Position numbers and translations under genes: made by a program | The notes under the pieces: generated by a model | Told to the model about the DNA's origin: nothing | Databases searched by the model: none | Seen by the model: only the letters and a program-made list of their open reading frames with translations | Source: Deltaproteobacteria bacterium GWC2_65_14 | GTDB lineage: Bacteria > Desulfobacterota > Deferrimicrobia > Deferrimicrobiales > Deferrimicrobiaceae | Assembly: GCA_001797615.1 (NCBI GenBank) | Contig: MGPV01000049.1 | Location: forward strand, 9,897-60,036 | DNA: 50,140 bases | Direction of reading: 5' to 3' | Part shown: one piece after another, positions 29,959-39,091 of the stretch | Layout: each line of letters opens with the position of its first letter | Position numbering within the stretch: the stretch's first letter is position 1

Positions 29959-29975
29959 GGCACCGGCGCGGTGCC
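29959..29975 (+). other. Small intercistronic hairpin between bcrD and gcdH
   Basis: GGCACCG-GCG-CGGTGCC forms a perfect 7-bp stem with a 3-base loop in the 59-base gap. No T-tract follows. It may act in mRNA processing or decay and set the ratio of reductase to glutaryl-CoA dehydrogenase. Confidence 0.4.
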
Positions 29976-30009
29976 GATTCCCGCAGTGTAGAGCCGAAAG
30001 GAGACCGGC

Positions 30010-31188
30010 ATGGCCGCGACCACCGAGCTGACCGACTACATGGGCTTCCAGGAGCTGCTGACCCCGGAGGAGAAGCTGGTGCGGGAGACCGCCCGGCACT
30101 TCGTGAACGAGGAAGTGCTGCCGATCATCGACCGTCACGCCCAGGAGGAGACCTTCCCCGGGCACCTGATCCGGCCGATGGGGGAGCTGGGGTTCTTCGG
30201 CCCCACCCTTCCCGAGAAGTACGGCTGCTCCGAAATCTCCAACGTGGGCTACGGATTGCTGATGTACGAGCTCGAGCGCGGCGACTCCGGCCTGCGCAGC
30301 TTCGCCTCCGTCCAGGGGTCGCTGGTCATGTATCCGATCCACGCCTACGGAAGCGAGGCGCAGAAGGACTTCTGGCTCCCGAAAATGGCGACCGGCGAGG
30401 CGATCGGCTGCTTCGGGCTTACCGAGCCCGATTTCGGCTCCAACCCCGGCGGGATGCGAACCCACGCAGTGCGGGAGAAGGACGGCCGGTGGCGGATCAA
30501 CGGCTCGAAGATGTGGATCACGAACGGGAGCATCGCCGACGTGGCCGTGGTCTGGGCGAAGACCGGCGACGGGATCCGAGGCTTCCTGGTGGAGAAAGGC
30601 ACTCCCGGCTTCACCGCCCCGCAGATGAAGGGGAAGTGGAGCCTGCGCGCCTCGGTGACCTCGGAACTGATCCTCGAGGACGTCCTCGTCGACGAGGAGA
30701 GGAGCCTGCTGCCGAAGGCGAAGGGGCTGAAAGGCCCCTTGAGCTGCCTGACCCAGGCGCGCTACGGGATCGCCTGGGGGGCGCTGGGGGCCGCCGACGC
30801 CTGCTACCAGACCGCCCTCGAGTACGCCAAGGACCGGATCCAGTTCGACAAGCCGATCGCCTCCTTCCAGCTGCAACAGCGCAAACTCGCGGAGATGGTC
30901 ACAGAGATCACCAAGGGGCAGCTGCTCGCGTTGTACCTGGGACGGCGCAAGGACCAGGGAACCTGCACCTTCGCCCAGGTCTCCATGGCGAAGATGAACA
31001 ACGTCCGGATCGCGCTCGAGGCGGCCCGCACCGCGCGCACCATCCTCGGGGCGAACGGCATCATGGGCGAGTACCCGATCATGCGGCACGCGAACAACCT
31101 GGAATCGGTCTCCACCTACGAGGGGACCGACGACATGCACACCCTGATCATCGGGGAGCAGATCACCGGGATCTCCGCCTTCCGGTAA
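30010..31188 (+). CDS. gcdH: Glutaryl-CoA dehydrogenase
   Basis: A 392-residue acyl-CoA dehydrogenase of the glutaryl-CoA type. GCDH-specific features are GLRSFASVQGSLVMYPIHAYG near residue 95, TEPDFGSNPGGM for substrate and FAD, and the catalytic Glu in STYEGTDDMHTLIIGEQITG. It oxidises glutaryl-CoA and normally decarboxylates it to crotonyl-CoA. Non-decarboxylating forms exist in anaerobes and cannot be excluded. AAAGGAG precedes the ATG. It follows the bcr genes and completes the lower benzoyl-CoA branch. It is convergent with the thiolase, with only 34 bases between the two stop codons. Confidence 0.92.
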   Translation: MAATTELTDYMGFQELLTPEEKLVRETARHFVNEEVLPIIDRHAQEETFPGHLIRPMGELGFFGPTLPEKYGCSEISNVGYGLLMYELERGDSGLRSFASVQGSLVMYPIHAYGSEAQKDFWLPKMATGEAIGCFGLTEPDFGSNPGGMRTHAVREKDGRWRINGSKMWITNGSIADVAVVWAKTGDGIRGFLVEKGTPGFTAPQMKGKWSLRASVTSELILEDVLVDEERSLLPKAKGLKGPLSCLTQARYGIAWGALGAADACYQTALEYAKDRIQFDKPIASFQLQQRKLAEMVTEITKGQLLALYLGRRKDQGTCTFAQVSMAKMNNVRIALEAARTARTILGANGIMGEYPIMRHANNLESVSTYEGTDDMHTLIIGEQITGISAFR

Positions 31189-31222
31189 ACCGGCCCGACC
31201 GGTCCTTCCGGAGCGGGGCGGG

Positions 31223-32428
31223 TCAGACCCGCTCCAGGATCATCGCGATCCCCTGCCCCACGCCGATGCACATGGTGCAGAGGGCGTAGCGGCCCCCGGT
31301 CCGCCGCAGTTGGTAGAGGGCGGTGGCGACCAACCGGGCGCCGCTCATTCCCAGCGGGTGCCCCAGGGCGATGGCCCCACCGTTGGGGTTCACGTGGGGC
31401 GCGTCGTCGGGAAGGCCCAGCTCCCGCATCCCGGCGAGCACCTGCGCGGCGAATGCCTCGTTCATCTCGACGACCTCCATCCGCTCCAGCGTGAGGCCGG
31501 CGAGCGCCAATGCCTTCCGGGAGGCCGGTACCGGCCCGATCCCCATGATCCGCGGAGGCACCCCGGCGACCGCCACGGAGACGATCCGGGCCCAGGGCGT
31601 CAGGCCGTGCTCCTTCGCCCCCCTCTCCGAGGCGACCAGCAGGGCGCAGGCCCCGTCGTTCACCCCCGAGGAGGTCCCCGCGGTCACCGTCCCGTTCGCA
31701 CGGAAGGCCGGCTTCAGCCGCGCCAGCGCCTCCAGCGTGGTGTCGGGCCGGGGGTGCTCGTCCCGGTCCACGACCACGGCGTCCCCCTTGCGCTGCGGAA
31801 GGACGACCGGCTCGATCTCCTCCGCGAGCCGTCCCTCCGACATGGCCCTGGCGGCCCGCTGCTGGCTGGAGAAGGCGTAGGCATCCTGGTCCCCGCGCGA
31901 GATCCGGTACTGCCCGGCCACGTTCTCCGCGGTCTCCCCCATCGACTCGATCCCGTACTGGTCTTTCAATATAAGGTTCACGAAGCGCCAGCCGATGGTG
32001 GTGTCGTGCATCTCGACGTTGCGGTCGAAGGGGGCGGCCCCCTTGCTCATCACGAAGGGGGCGCGCGACATGCTCTCCACCCCCCCGGCCACGATCAGGT
32101 CCGCCTCTCCCGTGCGGATCGCCCGGGAGGCGGCTCCCACCGCGTCCATCCCGGAGCCGCAGAGGCGGTTGAAGGTCACCCCCGGCACCTCCACGGGGAG
32201 ACCGGCCAGTAGCCCCGCCATCCGGGCGACGTTGCGGTTGTCCTCCCCGGCCTGGTTGGCGCAGCCGTACATCACGTCGTCCACCCGGCTCCAGTCGACG
32301 GCGGCATTGCGCCGCATCAGCGCCTGGATCGGATGCGCGGCCAAGTCGTCCGTCCGCACTCCGGACAGGCTCCCCCCATACCTGCCGATCGGGGTCCGTA
32401 CGGCATCACAAAGATACGCTTCGCGCAT
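31223..32428 (-). CDS. Acetyl-CoA C-acyltransferase, 3-oxoadipyl-CoA thiolase-like
   Basis: A 401-residue thiolase of the PcaF/PaaJ type. It carries RTPIGRYGGSLSGVRTDDLAA at the start and the nucleophilic Cys in VTFNRLCGSGMDAV near residue 90. Also present are NPNGGAIALGHPLGMSGAR and the second active Cys in YALCTMCIGVGQG. In this setting a likely reaction is cleavage of 3-oxopimelyl-CoA to glutaryl-CoA and acetyl-CoA, feeding gcdH. A 3-oxoadipyl-CoA substrate is also possible. ATG 32428 is chosen as the family start. It lies 58 bases downstream of the CoA ligase, on the same strand. Confidence 0.9.
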   Translation of the reverse strand: MREAYLCDAVRTPIGRYGGSLSGVRTDDLAAHPIQALMRRNAAVDWSRVDDVMYGCANQAGEDNRNVARMAGLLAGLPVEVPGVTFNRLCGSGMDAVGAASRAIRTGEADLIVAGGVESMSRAPFVMSKGAAPFDRNVEMHDTTIGWRFVNLILKDQYGIESMGETAENVAGQYRISRGDQDAYAFSSQQRAARAMSEGRLAEEIEPVVLPQRKGDAVVVDRDEHPRPDTTLEALARLKPAFRANGTVTAGTSSGVNDGACALLVASERGAKEHGLTPWARIVSVAVAGVPPRIMGIGPVPASRKALALAGLTLERMEVVEMNEAFAAQVLAGMRELGLPDDAPHVNPNGGAIALGHPLGMSGARLVATALYQLRRTGGRYALCTMCIGVGQGIAMILERV

Positions 32429-32486
32429 TGCAAGCCTCCAGCAGCTGGAATCTTCCTTTTCCGAAAGGCATGGTGCCGTGCCGCGG

Positions 32487-34139
32487 TCACGGCTGCCGGG
32501 TCTTCCTTCTCTCCTCCTCGCGGATTTCCCTCCGGAGCAGCTTTCCGACCTTCGATTTGGGGAGCATGTCCCGGAATTCGATATAGCTGGGCACCTTGTA
32601 GGAAGCCAGGCTGCGCCGGCACCACCGGATGAGATCGGCGCTTCCGACCCCCTTGGCATCCTGCTTCAACACCACGATGGCCTTGATCCGCTCGCCGCTC
32701 ACATCGTCGGGCACCCCGACGGCGCAGGCTCCGACGACGGTGGGATGGTCCTGGAGCACCGCCTCGATCTCGGAGGCGGAGATCCGGTATCCCTTGTATT
32801 TGATGATATCGGCGGAACGCTCGACGAACTCGATCTCGCCTTCGCCGGTGAACCGCACCAGGTCGCCTGTCCGGTAGAAGGTCTCGCCCCCGATCGTCCT
32901 GTAGGACCGTTCCGTCTCCTCGGGCTTGTTCCAGTAGCGCTTCACGATGTGCTCGGAGGTGACCGCGAGTTCACCCACGTCGCCCTGCGGAAGCGGCTCC
33001 TCCGTTTCGGGGTCGATGACGATGCATTTCCGCGACCGGAGCGGCTTGCCCACCGTTTTGGGAGACGGCCTCCTGTCCAGGGGACTGTACGTCACGTGGC
33101 CCACTTCCGTCGATCCGTAGACCTGATAGATGGGGACGCCGCAGCGCTGCTCCCAGCTGTTCATCACTTCCGCCGGCAGCACGTCGCCGCCACTGAAGCA
33201 GTACCGGAGGGAGTCCAGCGCGTACAGGTCGATCCGGTCGCTCTCCAGCAGGTTCCGGTAGAGGGCCGGCACGCCCAGCATCCAGTCCACCGCGAATCTC
33301 TGAATCGCGTCGAGGATGGCATCAGGCTCGGGGAATGGCATCAGGACGAGCGTGTTCCCCTTGTCGAACGCCGTTGCGATCGCGAACCCCTTCGCCATGA
33401 TGTGGAAGAGGGGGGTCACCATGAGGATCGTGCTCCCCCCCTCCAGCAGGTGGTCATGGAACACGTCGTCCGTCATGTCCCGGATGTAGGAGACCTCTCC
33501 GGCGTGGTTTCCCACGACTCCCTTGGGGAAGCCGGTCGTCCCGCCGGTGTACATGATGTAGGCAAGATCCTCGTCCGGGTCGATCTCGATGAGCGGGGGG
33601 GCCGCCCTCCCCCTCCGGAGGACCTCCCGGAAGGTGAAGATCTCCCTGCTCCGCTGCACCTTCCCGACCGGGATCCTGTCGAACAGGTGCCCGAACGCCC
33701 GCTTCCAGAAGGGAACGAGGTCGACAAGCCCCGTCACGATGACCCGTTTCAGGTCGGTCCTGCCGAGGATCTCCCGGACATACATGTAATTCGTGTCGAG
33801 GCAGATGACCGTCGATACCTCGGCATCCTGTACGATGTACTCCAGCTCGTGGGAGGTGTAGATGGGCGACACCGGAACGACGACGGCGCCGATCTTGTTG
33901 ATCGCGAAATTCGCGATGACCCACTGCGGGCAGTTCCGCACGTAGAGCAGGACCCGTTCTTCCGGTCTCACGCCGATCGCGAGCAGTCCGGAAGCAAACC
34001 GGTCCACCAGCCCGTGGAGCTCCGAATAGCGGAACCGCTCGCCCAGGTAGACGAGCGCCGTATGGTCCGGATACCTCCTGCAGGACTCCTCGAACCCGCC
34101 GAATGTCGTCCCTTGATACCTCTTGTCCATCCGTCTCAC
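32487..34139 (-). CDS. AMP-forming acyl/aryl-CoA ligase (module 2)
   Basis: A 550-residue ANL-superfamily ligase. It has the P-loop YTGGTTGFPKGVV, the A5 motif YQVYGSTEVGHV, the hinge/A8 region FVERSADIIKYKGYRISASEIE and a C-terminal Lys in PKSKVGKLLRRE. It activates a carboxylic acid to its CoA thioester. The substrate may be an aromatic, alicyclic or fatty acid. The start may be GTG 34139 (GTGA overlap with livF) or ATG 34130. It is encoded directly after liv-type transporter 2, which suggests the imported acid is its substrate. Confidence 0.85.
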   Translation of the reverse strand: MRRMDKRYQGTTFGGFEESCRRYPDHTALVYLGERFRYSELHGLVDRFASGLLAIGVRPEERVLLYVRNCPQWVIANFAINKIGAVVVPVSPIYTSHELEYIVQDAEVSTVICLDTNYMYVREILGRTDLKRVIVTGLVDLVPFWKRAFGHLFDRIPVGKVQRSREIFTFREVLRRGRAAPPLIEIDPDEDLAYIMYTGGTTGFPKGVVGNHAGEVSYIRDMTDDVFHDHLLEGGSTILMVTPLFHIMAKGFAIATAFDKGNTLVLMPFPEPDAILDAIQRFAVDWMLGVPALYRNLLESDRIDLYALDSLRYCFSGGDVLPAEVMNSWEQRCGVPIYQVYGSTEVGHVTYSPLDRRPSPKTVGKPLRSRKCIVIDPETEEPLPQGDVGELAVTSEHIVKRYWNKPEETERSYRTIGGETFYRTGDLVRFTGEGEIEFVERSADIIKYKGYRISASEIEAVLQDHPTVVGACAVGVPDDVSGERIKAIVVLKQDAKGVGSADLIRWCRRSLASYKVPSYIEFRDMLPKSKVGKLLRREIREEERRKTRQP

Positions 34140-34882
34140 AACCCGAAATATGCGGACTTCACGTCCGGGTTGTTCATCAGCTCGTCCCTCGTGCCTTCCA
34201 AAATCGCGTTTCCGTTCTCGATGATGTAGCCCCGGTGGATCACCGGGATTACCGGCCTCGCGTATTGTTCCGCGACAACGATGGTGATCCCCCGGTCCGC
34301 CTGGATCTCCTGCAGCGAATCGATCACGATCTTCTGGTAGGCGGGGCTCAGCCCCAGAAGCGGCTCGTCCAGCAGCAGGATCCTCGGCCTTGCCATGAGC
34401 GCCCGTCCGATGGCCAGCATCTGCTGTTCCCCGCCGCTCAGGAAGCCGCCCTGGCGGTGCACATGGTCCTTCAGGTGCGGGAAGATGCTGAAGACGTATT
34501 CGATGTCCTGGTTCCGGTACTTCCGCGGTGCGAGGTAGGAGCCGATCCGCAGGTTCTCGAGGACCGAGCTCTCCGAGAAGATGCGCCTGCGCTCCGGGCA
34601 GAGGATGATCCCCCGGGCCGCCCGCTTGTGCGCCGGGAGGGCGGTGATCTCCTCCCCGTCGAGGGCGATGGACCCGAACAGCGTGATCCGCTCGCCGCCC
34701 CTCATCTGTTCCTTCTTCCGGATGTCCAGGATGATCCCCGAAAGGACGTACAGGAGCGTGCTCTTCCCGGCGCTGTTGGAACCGAAGACCCCGACCACGG
34801 AGCCCTTTTCCGCCGCGAGGCCGACATTGCTCAGCGCCAGCATGTTCTCGTAGTACACCATCAGCCCGGACGCCTCGAGCAT
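34136..34882 (-). CDS. livF: Liv-type ABC transporter ATPase LivF (system 2)
   Basis: A 248-residue ABC ATPase with Walker A GSNSAGKST (Ser in place of the usual Gly of GANGAGKT), signature LSGGEQQM, Walker B ILLLDEPLLGLSP and switch VAEQYA. It differs from system 1 by an insertion after Walker A (LDIRKKEQMRGGERITLF). Its sequence is clearly not a recent copy of the system 1 LivF. It is followed by the CoA ligase with overlapping codons. Confidence 0.9.
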   Translation of the reverse strand: MLEASGLMVYYENMLALSNVGLAAEKGSVVGVFGSNSAGKSTLLYVLSGIILDIRKKEQMRGGERITLFGSIALDGEEITALPAHKRAARGIILCPERRRIFSESSVLENLRIGSYLAPRKYRNQDIEYVFSIFPHLKDHVHRQGGFLSGGEQQMLAIGRALMARPRILLLDEPLLGLSPAYQKIVIDSLQEIQADRGITIVVAEQYARPVIPVIHRGYIIENGNAILEGTRDELMNNPDVKSAYFGL

Positions 34883-34884
34883 GG

Positions 34885-35643
34885 CTACATCTTCTCGCTT
34901 CCCAGGTATGCCTCTTTCACCCGCGGGTCTTCGATGACCTCCCGGAAATGGCCCTCGGCGATCTTCTCGCCGAACTGCAGGGCCATGACCCGGTCCGCCA
35001 CCCGGAACAGCTCGCGCAGCCTGTGCTCGATCATGACCAGGGTGATCCCCTCCATCTTCATCTTCTCGATGAGCGGAATCAAGCTCGCGATCTCGCTCGC
35101 GCTCAGCCCGGAAAAGACCTCGTCGCAGAAGATGATCTCGGGCCGCAGGGCCAGGCAGCGGGCCAGCTCCAGCCTCTTCAGGTAGCCCGTCGGAAGGGTC
35201 GACGCCAGCTTGTAGGGGACCCGGGAATCGCGCTCGAAGCCGATCTCCTCGAGGATGTCGACGGCCACCGTGTCGCGGTCCCCGTGCTTTCCCCCGCCTC
35301 GCCAGCCGCCCTCCTTCCGCGCACGGGGCGACCAGAGCGGGATCACGAGGTTCTTGTAGGCCGGCAGGGAGTAGAAGGGTCGCATGAGCTGGAATGTCCT
35401 TGCGATCCCCACCCTGGCGATCCGGTGCGCGGGCCAGCGGGTGATGTCGCGCCCCCGGAAGAACACCTTCCCCTCGTCGGGCCGGACAAACCCCGTGATG
35501 CAGTTCACCAGGGTCGTCTTCCCTGAACCGTTCGGCCCGATGATCCCGAAGATCTCTCCCTGCCGGACCGAAAAGTCGACGGAGCTCAATGCCCTCAAGC
35601 CGCCGAACGCTTTTCCGAGACCTTCCACAGAGAGGATGCTCAT
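34885..35643 (-). CDS. livG: Liv-type ABC transporter ATPase LivG (system 2)
   Basis: A 252-residue ABC ATPase with Walker A GPNGSGKTT, RTFQLMRPF, an altered signature LPTGYLKRLELARCL, Walker B IIFCDEVFSGLSA and switch IEHRL. Glutamate after the Walker B Asp is present. Walker B carries CDEV instead of the more usual LDEP. ATG 35643 overlaps the livM stop as ATGA. The central segment WRGGGKHGDRDT is a charged insertion. Confidence 0.9.
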   Translation of the reverse strand: MSILSVEGLGKAFGGLRALSSVDFSVRQGEIFGIIGPNGSGKTTLVNCITGFVRPDEGKVFFRGRDITRWPAHRIARVGIARTFQLMRPFYSLPAYKNLVIPLWSPRARKEGGWRGGGKHGDRDTVAVDILEEIGFERDSRVPYKLASTLPTGYLKRLELARCLALRPEIIFCDEVFSGLSASEIASLIPLIEKMKMEGITLVMIEHRLRELFRVADRVMALQFGEKIAEGHFREVIEDPRVKEAYLGSEKM

Positions 35644-36656
35644 ACGGCCTTCCACCGCTCGAACTGCTGATATTTCCGGGTGCAATAGGACATCAGCCCT
35701 TCGCTCTTGAACACGATGAAGCCGGTGAGGACCAGGCAGTACAGGACGATCCGGAAGGTCCCGAACATCCGTAGGAACTCGGAGAGGGGAACCAGGATGA
35801 AGCTTCCCATCACAGCCCCGAAGAGAGATCCGCCGCCGCCGATCGTCACCGCGGCGATCGGGATGATCGAAAAATCGAGCGCGAAGAGCGACACACCCGC
35901 CCACATGTACAGATGCGCGAGGTAGGCGCCGCCGAGACAGCCGATGCCGGAAGCGATGAAGACGGCCAGCGCCTCGATCCGGACCACGTCGATTCCCGCC
36001 GCCCGCACCGACTGGTCGTTGTCCTTCACGGCGTGCAGGACCAGCCCGATGTCCGCATTCTGCAGCCTTCGCAGGGCGAAGAGCACCGCCAGGAGGATCC
36101 CGATGATGCTGTAGTTCTCGAGGTTCTGGCCGGGAAAGCTGTCCAGGCCGGTGATGCCGTTCGAGCCGCCCAGGATGTTGAACGCCTCGATCAACCTCGT
36201 GAAGAGCAGGGGGTACATGAGAGTCACGATGGCGAAGTAGACGCCACGGAGCGAAAGACACGGGAGGATCAAAAGGGTCGACACCACCGCCCCCGCGACC
36301 GTCGCGGCGGGAATCGACAGAACCACGGGCAGGTGCAGGTAGACATTGAACACGGCGGCGAAGTATCCGCCGAGTCCGATGAACATCGCGCCGCCCAGGC
36401 AGACCAGTCCCACGCAGTTGGCCAGGAAGTCGAAGGAGATCGCCAGCAACGCGTAGACGCACAGGATGTTGATCACCCGCTTCCAGTAGGGGGCAAGGCC
36501 GAGAGCCAGCGGCAACAGCAGCAGCCCGGCGATCAGAAGGATCCGCGGGCCCGCGAGATAGAGCATCTCCCGGAGGGAGGACATGGCGTAGATCCCGTCG
36601 CTCCGGACCTTGATGCCTCGGTCGATCCTCTCCTTCCGCTTCTGGCCGTCGCTCAT
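35640..36656 (-). CDS. livM: Liv-type ABC transporter permease LivM (system 2)
   Basis: A 338-residue permease with about nine to ten transmembrane helices. The LivM region is ISFDFLANCVGLVCLGGAMFIGLGGY and the coupling loop is VLHAVKDNDQSVRAAGIDVVRIEALAVF. It has a charged N-terminal extension of about 35 residues (MSDGQKRKERIDRG) before the first helix. The usual GxxGxxSLGHA segment is NCVGLVCLGGA, lacking the Ser and His. Start overlaps the livH stop as ATGA. Confidence 0.9.
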   Translation of the reverse strand: MSDGQKRKERIDRGIKVRSDGIYAMSSLREMLYLAGPRILLIAGLLLLPLALGLAPYWKRVINILCVYALLAISFDFLANCVGLVCLGGAMFIGLGGYFAAVFNVYLHLPVVLSIPAATVAGAVVSTLLILPCLSLRGVYFAIVTLMYPLLFTRLIEAFNILGGSNGITGLDSFPGQNLENYSIIGILLAVLFALRRLQNADIGLVLHAVKDNDQSVRAAGIDVVRIEALAVFIASGIGCLGGAYLAHLYMWAGVSLFALDFSIIPIAAVTIGGGGSLFGAVMGSFILVPLSEFLRMFGTFRIVLYCLVLTGFIVFKSEGLMSYCTRKYQQFERWKAV

Positions 36657-37519
36657 ACCCGGTCGTCCAGCTCCTTCTGTTTCCCGAACATGCCCGAAGG
36701 CTTCAAGAGCAGCGTCACGATGATCGCGAGCAGCGAGATGACCATCTGGAACTGGGTGGACAGGAACACCTCGGTCAGGATCTGTGCGAACCCGATGAGG
36801 AACGACGCGAGGATCGCGCCGGTCCAGCTGCCGAGGCCGCCGATGATGCTGACCGCGATCGAATAGATCAGCACGTTGTAGCCCGTCTCCACGACGATGT
36901 TTCCGAGCGGCAGGATCAGCACCGCCGCGAAGGCGGCCAGCCCCGACCCGAAGGCGAAGGAGAACAGCGCGTTCCTGTCCGAGTCGATCCCCAGCATCAT
37001 CGCCGCCCGCTCGTCCTGCGCGATCGCCTTCAGGGCAAGCCCGGTCTTCGTGAACTTCACGAAGAGGCTCAGCGTCGCGAACACGGCGATTCCGAATCCC
37101 AGGACGAAGAGCCGTTGGTAGTCGACGACGACGCCGCCCAACGTGATGGAGCCGGCAAGGAAGGAGGGGAGCGTGAAGGTCGACCCCCGCAGCCCCCCCC
37201 ACCGCAGCCCCTCGATGATGGCCAGCCCCATGGCGTAGGTGGCGATGATTTCCGAGATCTCCATGCCGCGGATCTTGATGATGATCAGGCGGTACAGAAG
37301 CGCGCCGAGAATGGACGTGCCGGCGATCCCCAGAAGGATGCTCAGAACATAGTGCAGCCCGAGGGGATTGACGCAGAGCCAGACGAGGTAGCCGCTCGTG
37401 ATATAGAGCGCCCCGTGGGCGAAGTTGGGAAGCCTGCTGATGCTGTACACCAGCGTGAAGCCCAGCGCCATCAGCGAGAGCGTCACGCTGTTGATGATGC
37501 CGTAGAGCAGGATCTCCAT
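36653..37519 (-). CDS. livH: Liv-type ABC transporter permease LivH (system 2)
   Basis: A 288-residue permease with the LivH pattern GIINSVTLSLMALGFTLVYSI, LPNFAHGALYITSGY and the coupling loop AIAQDERAAMMLGIDSDRNAL. ATG 37519 is chosen because an upstream extension of 21 codons is not membrane-like. A weak GGTGAC precedes it. It starts 164 bases after the binding-protein gene, in a stretch with no clear hairpin terminator. Confidence 0.9.
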   Translation of the reverse strand: MEILLYGIINSVTLSLMALGFTLVYSISRLPNFAHGALYITSGYLVWLCVNPLGLHYVLSILLGIAGTSILGALLYRLIIIKIRGMEISEIIATYAMGLAIIEGLRWGGLRGSTFTLPSFLAGSITLGGVVVDYQRLFVLGFGIAVFATLSLFVKFTKTGLALKAIAQDERAAMMLGIDSDRNALFSFAFGSGLAAFAAVLILPLGNIVVETGYNVLIYSIAVSIIGGLGSWTGAILASFLIGFAQILTEVFLSTQFQMVISLLAIIVTLLLKPSGMFGKQKELDDRV

Positions 37520-37683
37520 GTCACCATCCGCAAACCCGTGGTGGATGCCGATACGCTGGCACCAGCCATTCGACGGTGCCATGGACCAAGCCGCATGGAA
37601 ACGCCCGGGAACCCCGCAGTGTTACGGTGGAGCCTTCTCCGCAGGGATCAGGTTCACCGGGTGGGTGGACTCCCCGAACCTCG
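37520..37683 (-). other. Gap between livJ and livH (system 2)
   Basis: 164 bases without a gene separate the binding-protein stop and the livH start. A short stretch of inverted complementarity (GGTTC at 37650-37654 and GAACC at 37675-37679) is visible but weak. No promoter or terminator can be supported. Confidence 0.4.
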
Positions 37684-38952
37684 TCACCTCATCCACGGAG
37701 GAAGCAGGATCTTCCCTTCCGCGGTCTTGGGCGGGAACACCTGGACCCTCCTGCCTCCCTGCCACTGGATGATGCTGGTGACGGCCCCCTCGTCCGGATC
37801 GAGGGAGGGAATGACCTGGTGGCTCTTCTTGTCGAATCTGATCCTGCCGTACACGCCCATGAGGTCCAGGTTCTCCAGGGCGGTGATGACCGCGTCGGAA
37901 TCGATGCCGCCGGCCTTTTCGATGGCCTCCTTGAGGGTATACACGGCCATGTAGCTCGAGGAGGTCCCGTACCCTTCCGGCTCCAGTCCCCATCTCTTTT
38001 GATAGGCATCGGCGAATTTCATGGTCCAGGGGGTGATCTTCGCAGGGGCGTTTCCTCCATTCACCAGGTTGACGATCAGGAATTCCCCCCTTCCCTCGGT
38101 CGCCTTCCAGAATCCCGGCTGCTCCGCGGCGTTCACGAATCCCATCGGCAGCGCCTTCACCTTCAACGTGCTCCACTGCTTGAGCAGGATCGAGCTCTCC
38201 GGCATGTCCATCCACAGGAAGAGGATGTCCGCCTTCTGCTTTATGGCCTCATTCAGTCCGACCGAATAGTCGGTGGTCCCGGTGGGATAGATCTTCATCT
38301 CCACCACGTCCCATCCCTTCTCGGTCAGCATTTTTTTCATGAATTCGCCGCCCTTCCGGGCATGCTCTACATCCTGGACCATGATGTAGACCTTGTTGAA
38401 CCCGTGGCCTTTCTGGATGTCGCCGAAGAGCGTCATGAACTCGTTCGCCATCACTCCCACATGGCTGGTGATCCGAAAGCAGTACTTGTACTTGTCGTAA
38501 TTCTCCGCAACCTTCTTGTGATACGCGGGTGTCAGGACGCCGGTGGTCAGGATGCTGACCTTCTTGTACTTGCTCAGCAGGTCCATCGCCGCGAGGGCCG
38601 CCTCGGAACGGACCGGTCCCCCGATGAGGAAGTCCGCGTTCTTTTCGAGAACCAGCTTTTCCACAGCGAGCAGCGCTTCGGTGACGGGCACACCGGCTTC
38701 CAGGTCGCGCGTGTCGATGACCTCGACCGCGAAAGGCCTCTTCTTCCCGCCCACGTTGACTCCGCCCGCGGCGTTGATCTCCTCGACGGCCAGCCTGATG
38801 CCGCGCTCCGCATCCCACCCGTACAGGAACGCCGTGGCAAGAGGTGCGCCGATGACGATCGGCTTCTCGGCCGCCGCCGCGATCCCCGAAAGGCCGCCAA
38901 GACAAAGCACTAGCAATAACGCCATCACAATCCTGAACGATTTCATTCTCAT
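37684..38952 (-). CDS. Periplasmic substrate-binding protein of liv-type ABC system 2
   Basis: A 422-residue type I periplasmic binding protein. A signal peptide (FRIVMALLLVLCLGGLSGIA then AAAEKP) precedes PIVIGAPLATAFLYGWDAERGI, AVEEINAAGGVNVGGKKRPF and DFLIGGPVRSEA. It is larger than system 1's protein and only distantly similar. The start may be ATG 38952 (MRMKSF) or ATG 38946. AAGGGGGGGG lies just upstream and fits the second better. It leads the operon livJHMGF-ligase-thiolase. Confidence 0.9.
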   Translation of the reverse strand: MRMKSFRIVMALLLVLCLGGLSGIAAAAEKPIVIGAPLATAFLYGWDAERGIRLAVEEINAAGGVNVGGKKRPFAVEVIDTRDLEAGVPVTEALLAVEKLVLEKNADFLIGGPVRSEAALAAMDLLSKYKKVSILTTGVLTPAYHKKVAENYDKYKYCFRITSHVGVMANEFMTLFGDIQKGHGFNKVYIMVQDVEHARKGGEFMKKMLTEKGWDVVEMKIYPTGTTDYSVGLNEAIKQKADILFLWMDMPESSILLKQWSTLKVKALPMGFVNAAEQPGFWKATEGRGEFLIVNLVNGGNAPAKITPWTMKFADAYQKRWGLEPEGYGTSSSYMAVYTLKEAIEKAGGIDSDAVITALENLDLMGVYGRIRFDKKSHQVIPSLDPDEGAVTSIIQWQGGRRVQVFPPKTAEGKILLPPWMR

Positions 38953-38982
38953 CGCCCCCCCCTTGATTGGGTATCCCCCTGC

Positions 38983-39023
38983 ATTATAACAAACAAACAG
39001 AATAAAACCGTTTTTGGGAACGG
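38983..39023 (-). promoter_or_regulatory. -10 box for liv system 2 next to a weak terminator hairpin
   Basis: On the minus strand a perfect TATAAT (38988-38983) lies 30 bases before the livJ2 start. The -35 region is poor. Just upstream, CCGTT/AACGG (39023-39019 and 39012-39008) form a 5-bp stem followed by TTTTATT. This could terminate the thioesterase operon arriving from the right. Confidence 0.45.
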
Positions 39024-39091
39024 ACCGGCCGAATCCGACAGACCCCTCCTCCATCTCCTCCGGATCCGAATACGGGAAGCGGGGCGGCCCT

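Noticed and set aside
35913-36866. Long open frames antisense to genes, for example opposite livM of system 2 and opposite bioA
   Set aside because: They are typical byproducts of high GC content. Composition is biased to Arg, Pro, Gly and Asp, with no motifs.
37520-37683. Stretch on the minus strand with a GAACCTGATCC and TGCGGAG resembling part of a TPP riboswitch
   Set aside because: The CTGAGA element and the pairing stems are absent, and it lies between transporter genes rather than before a thiamine gene. Chance likeness.
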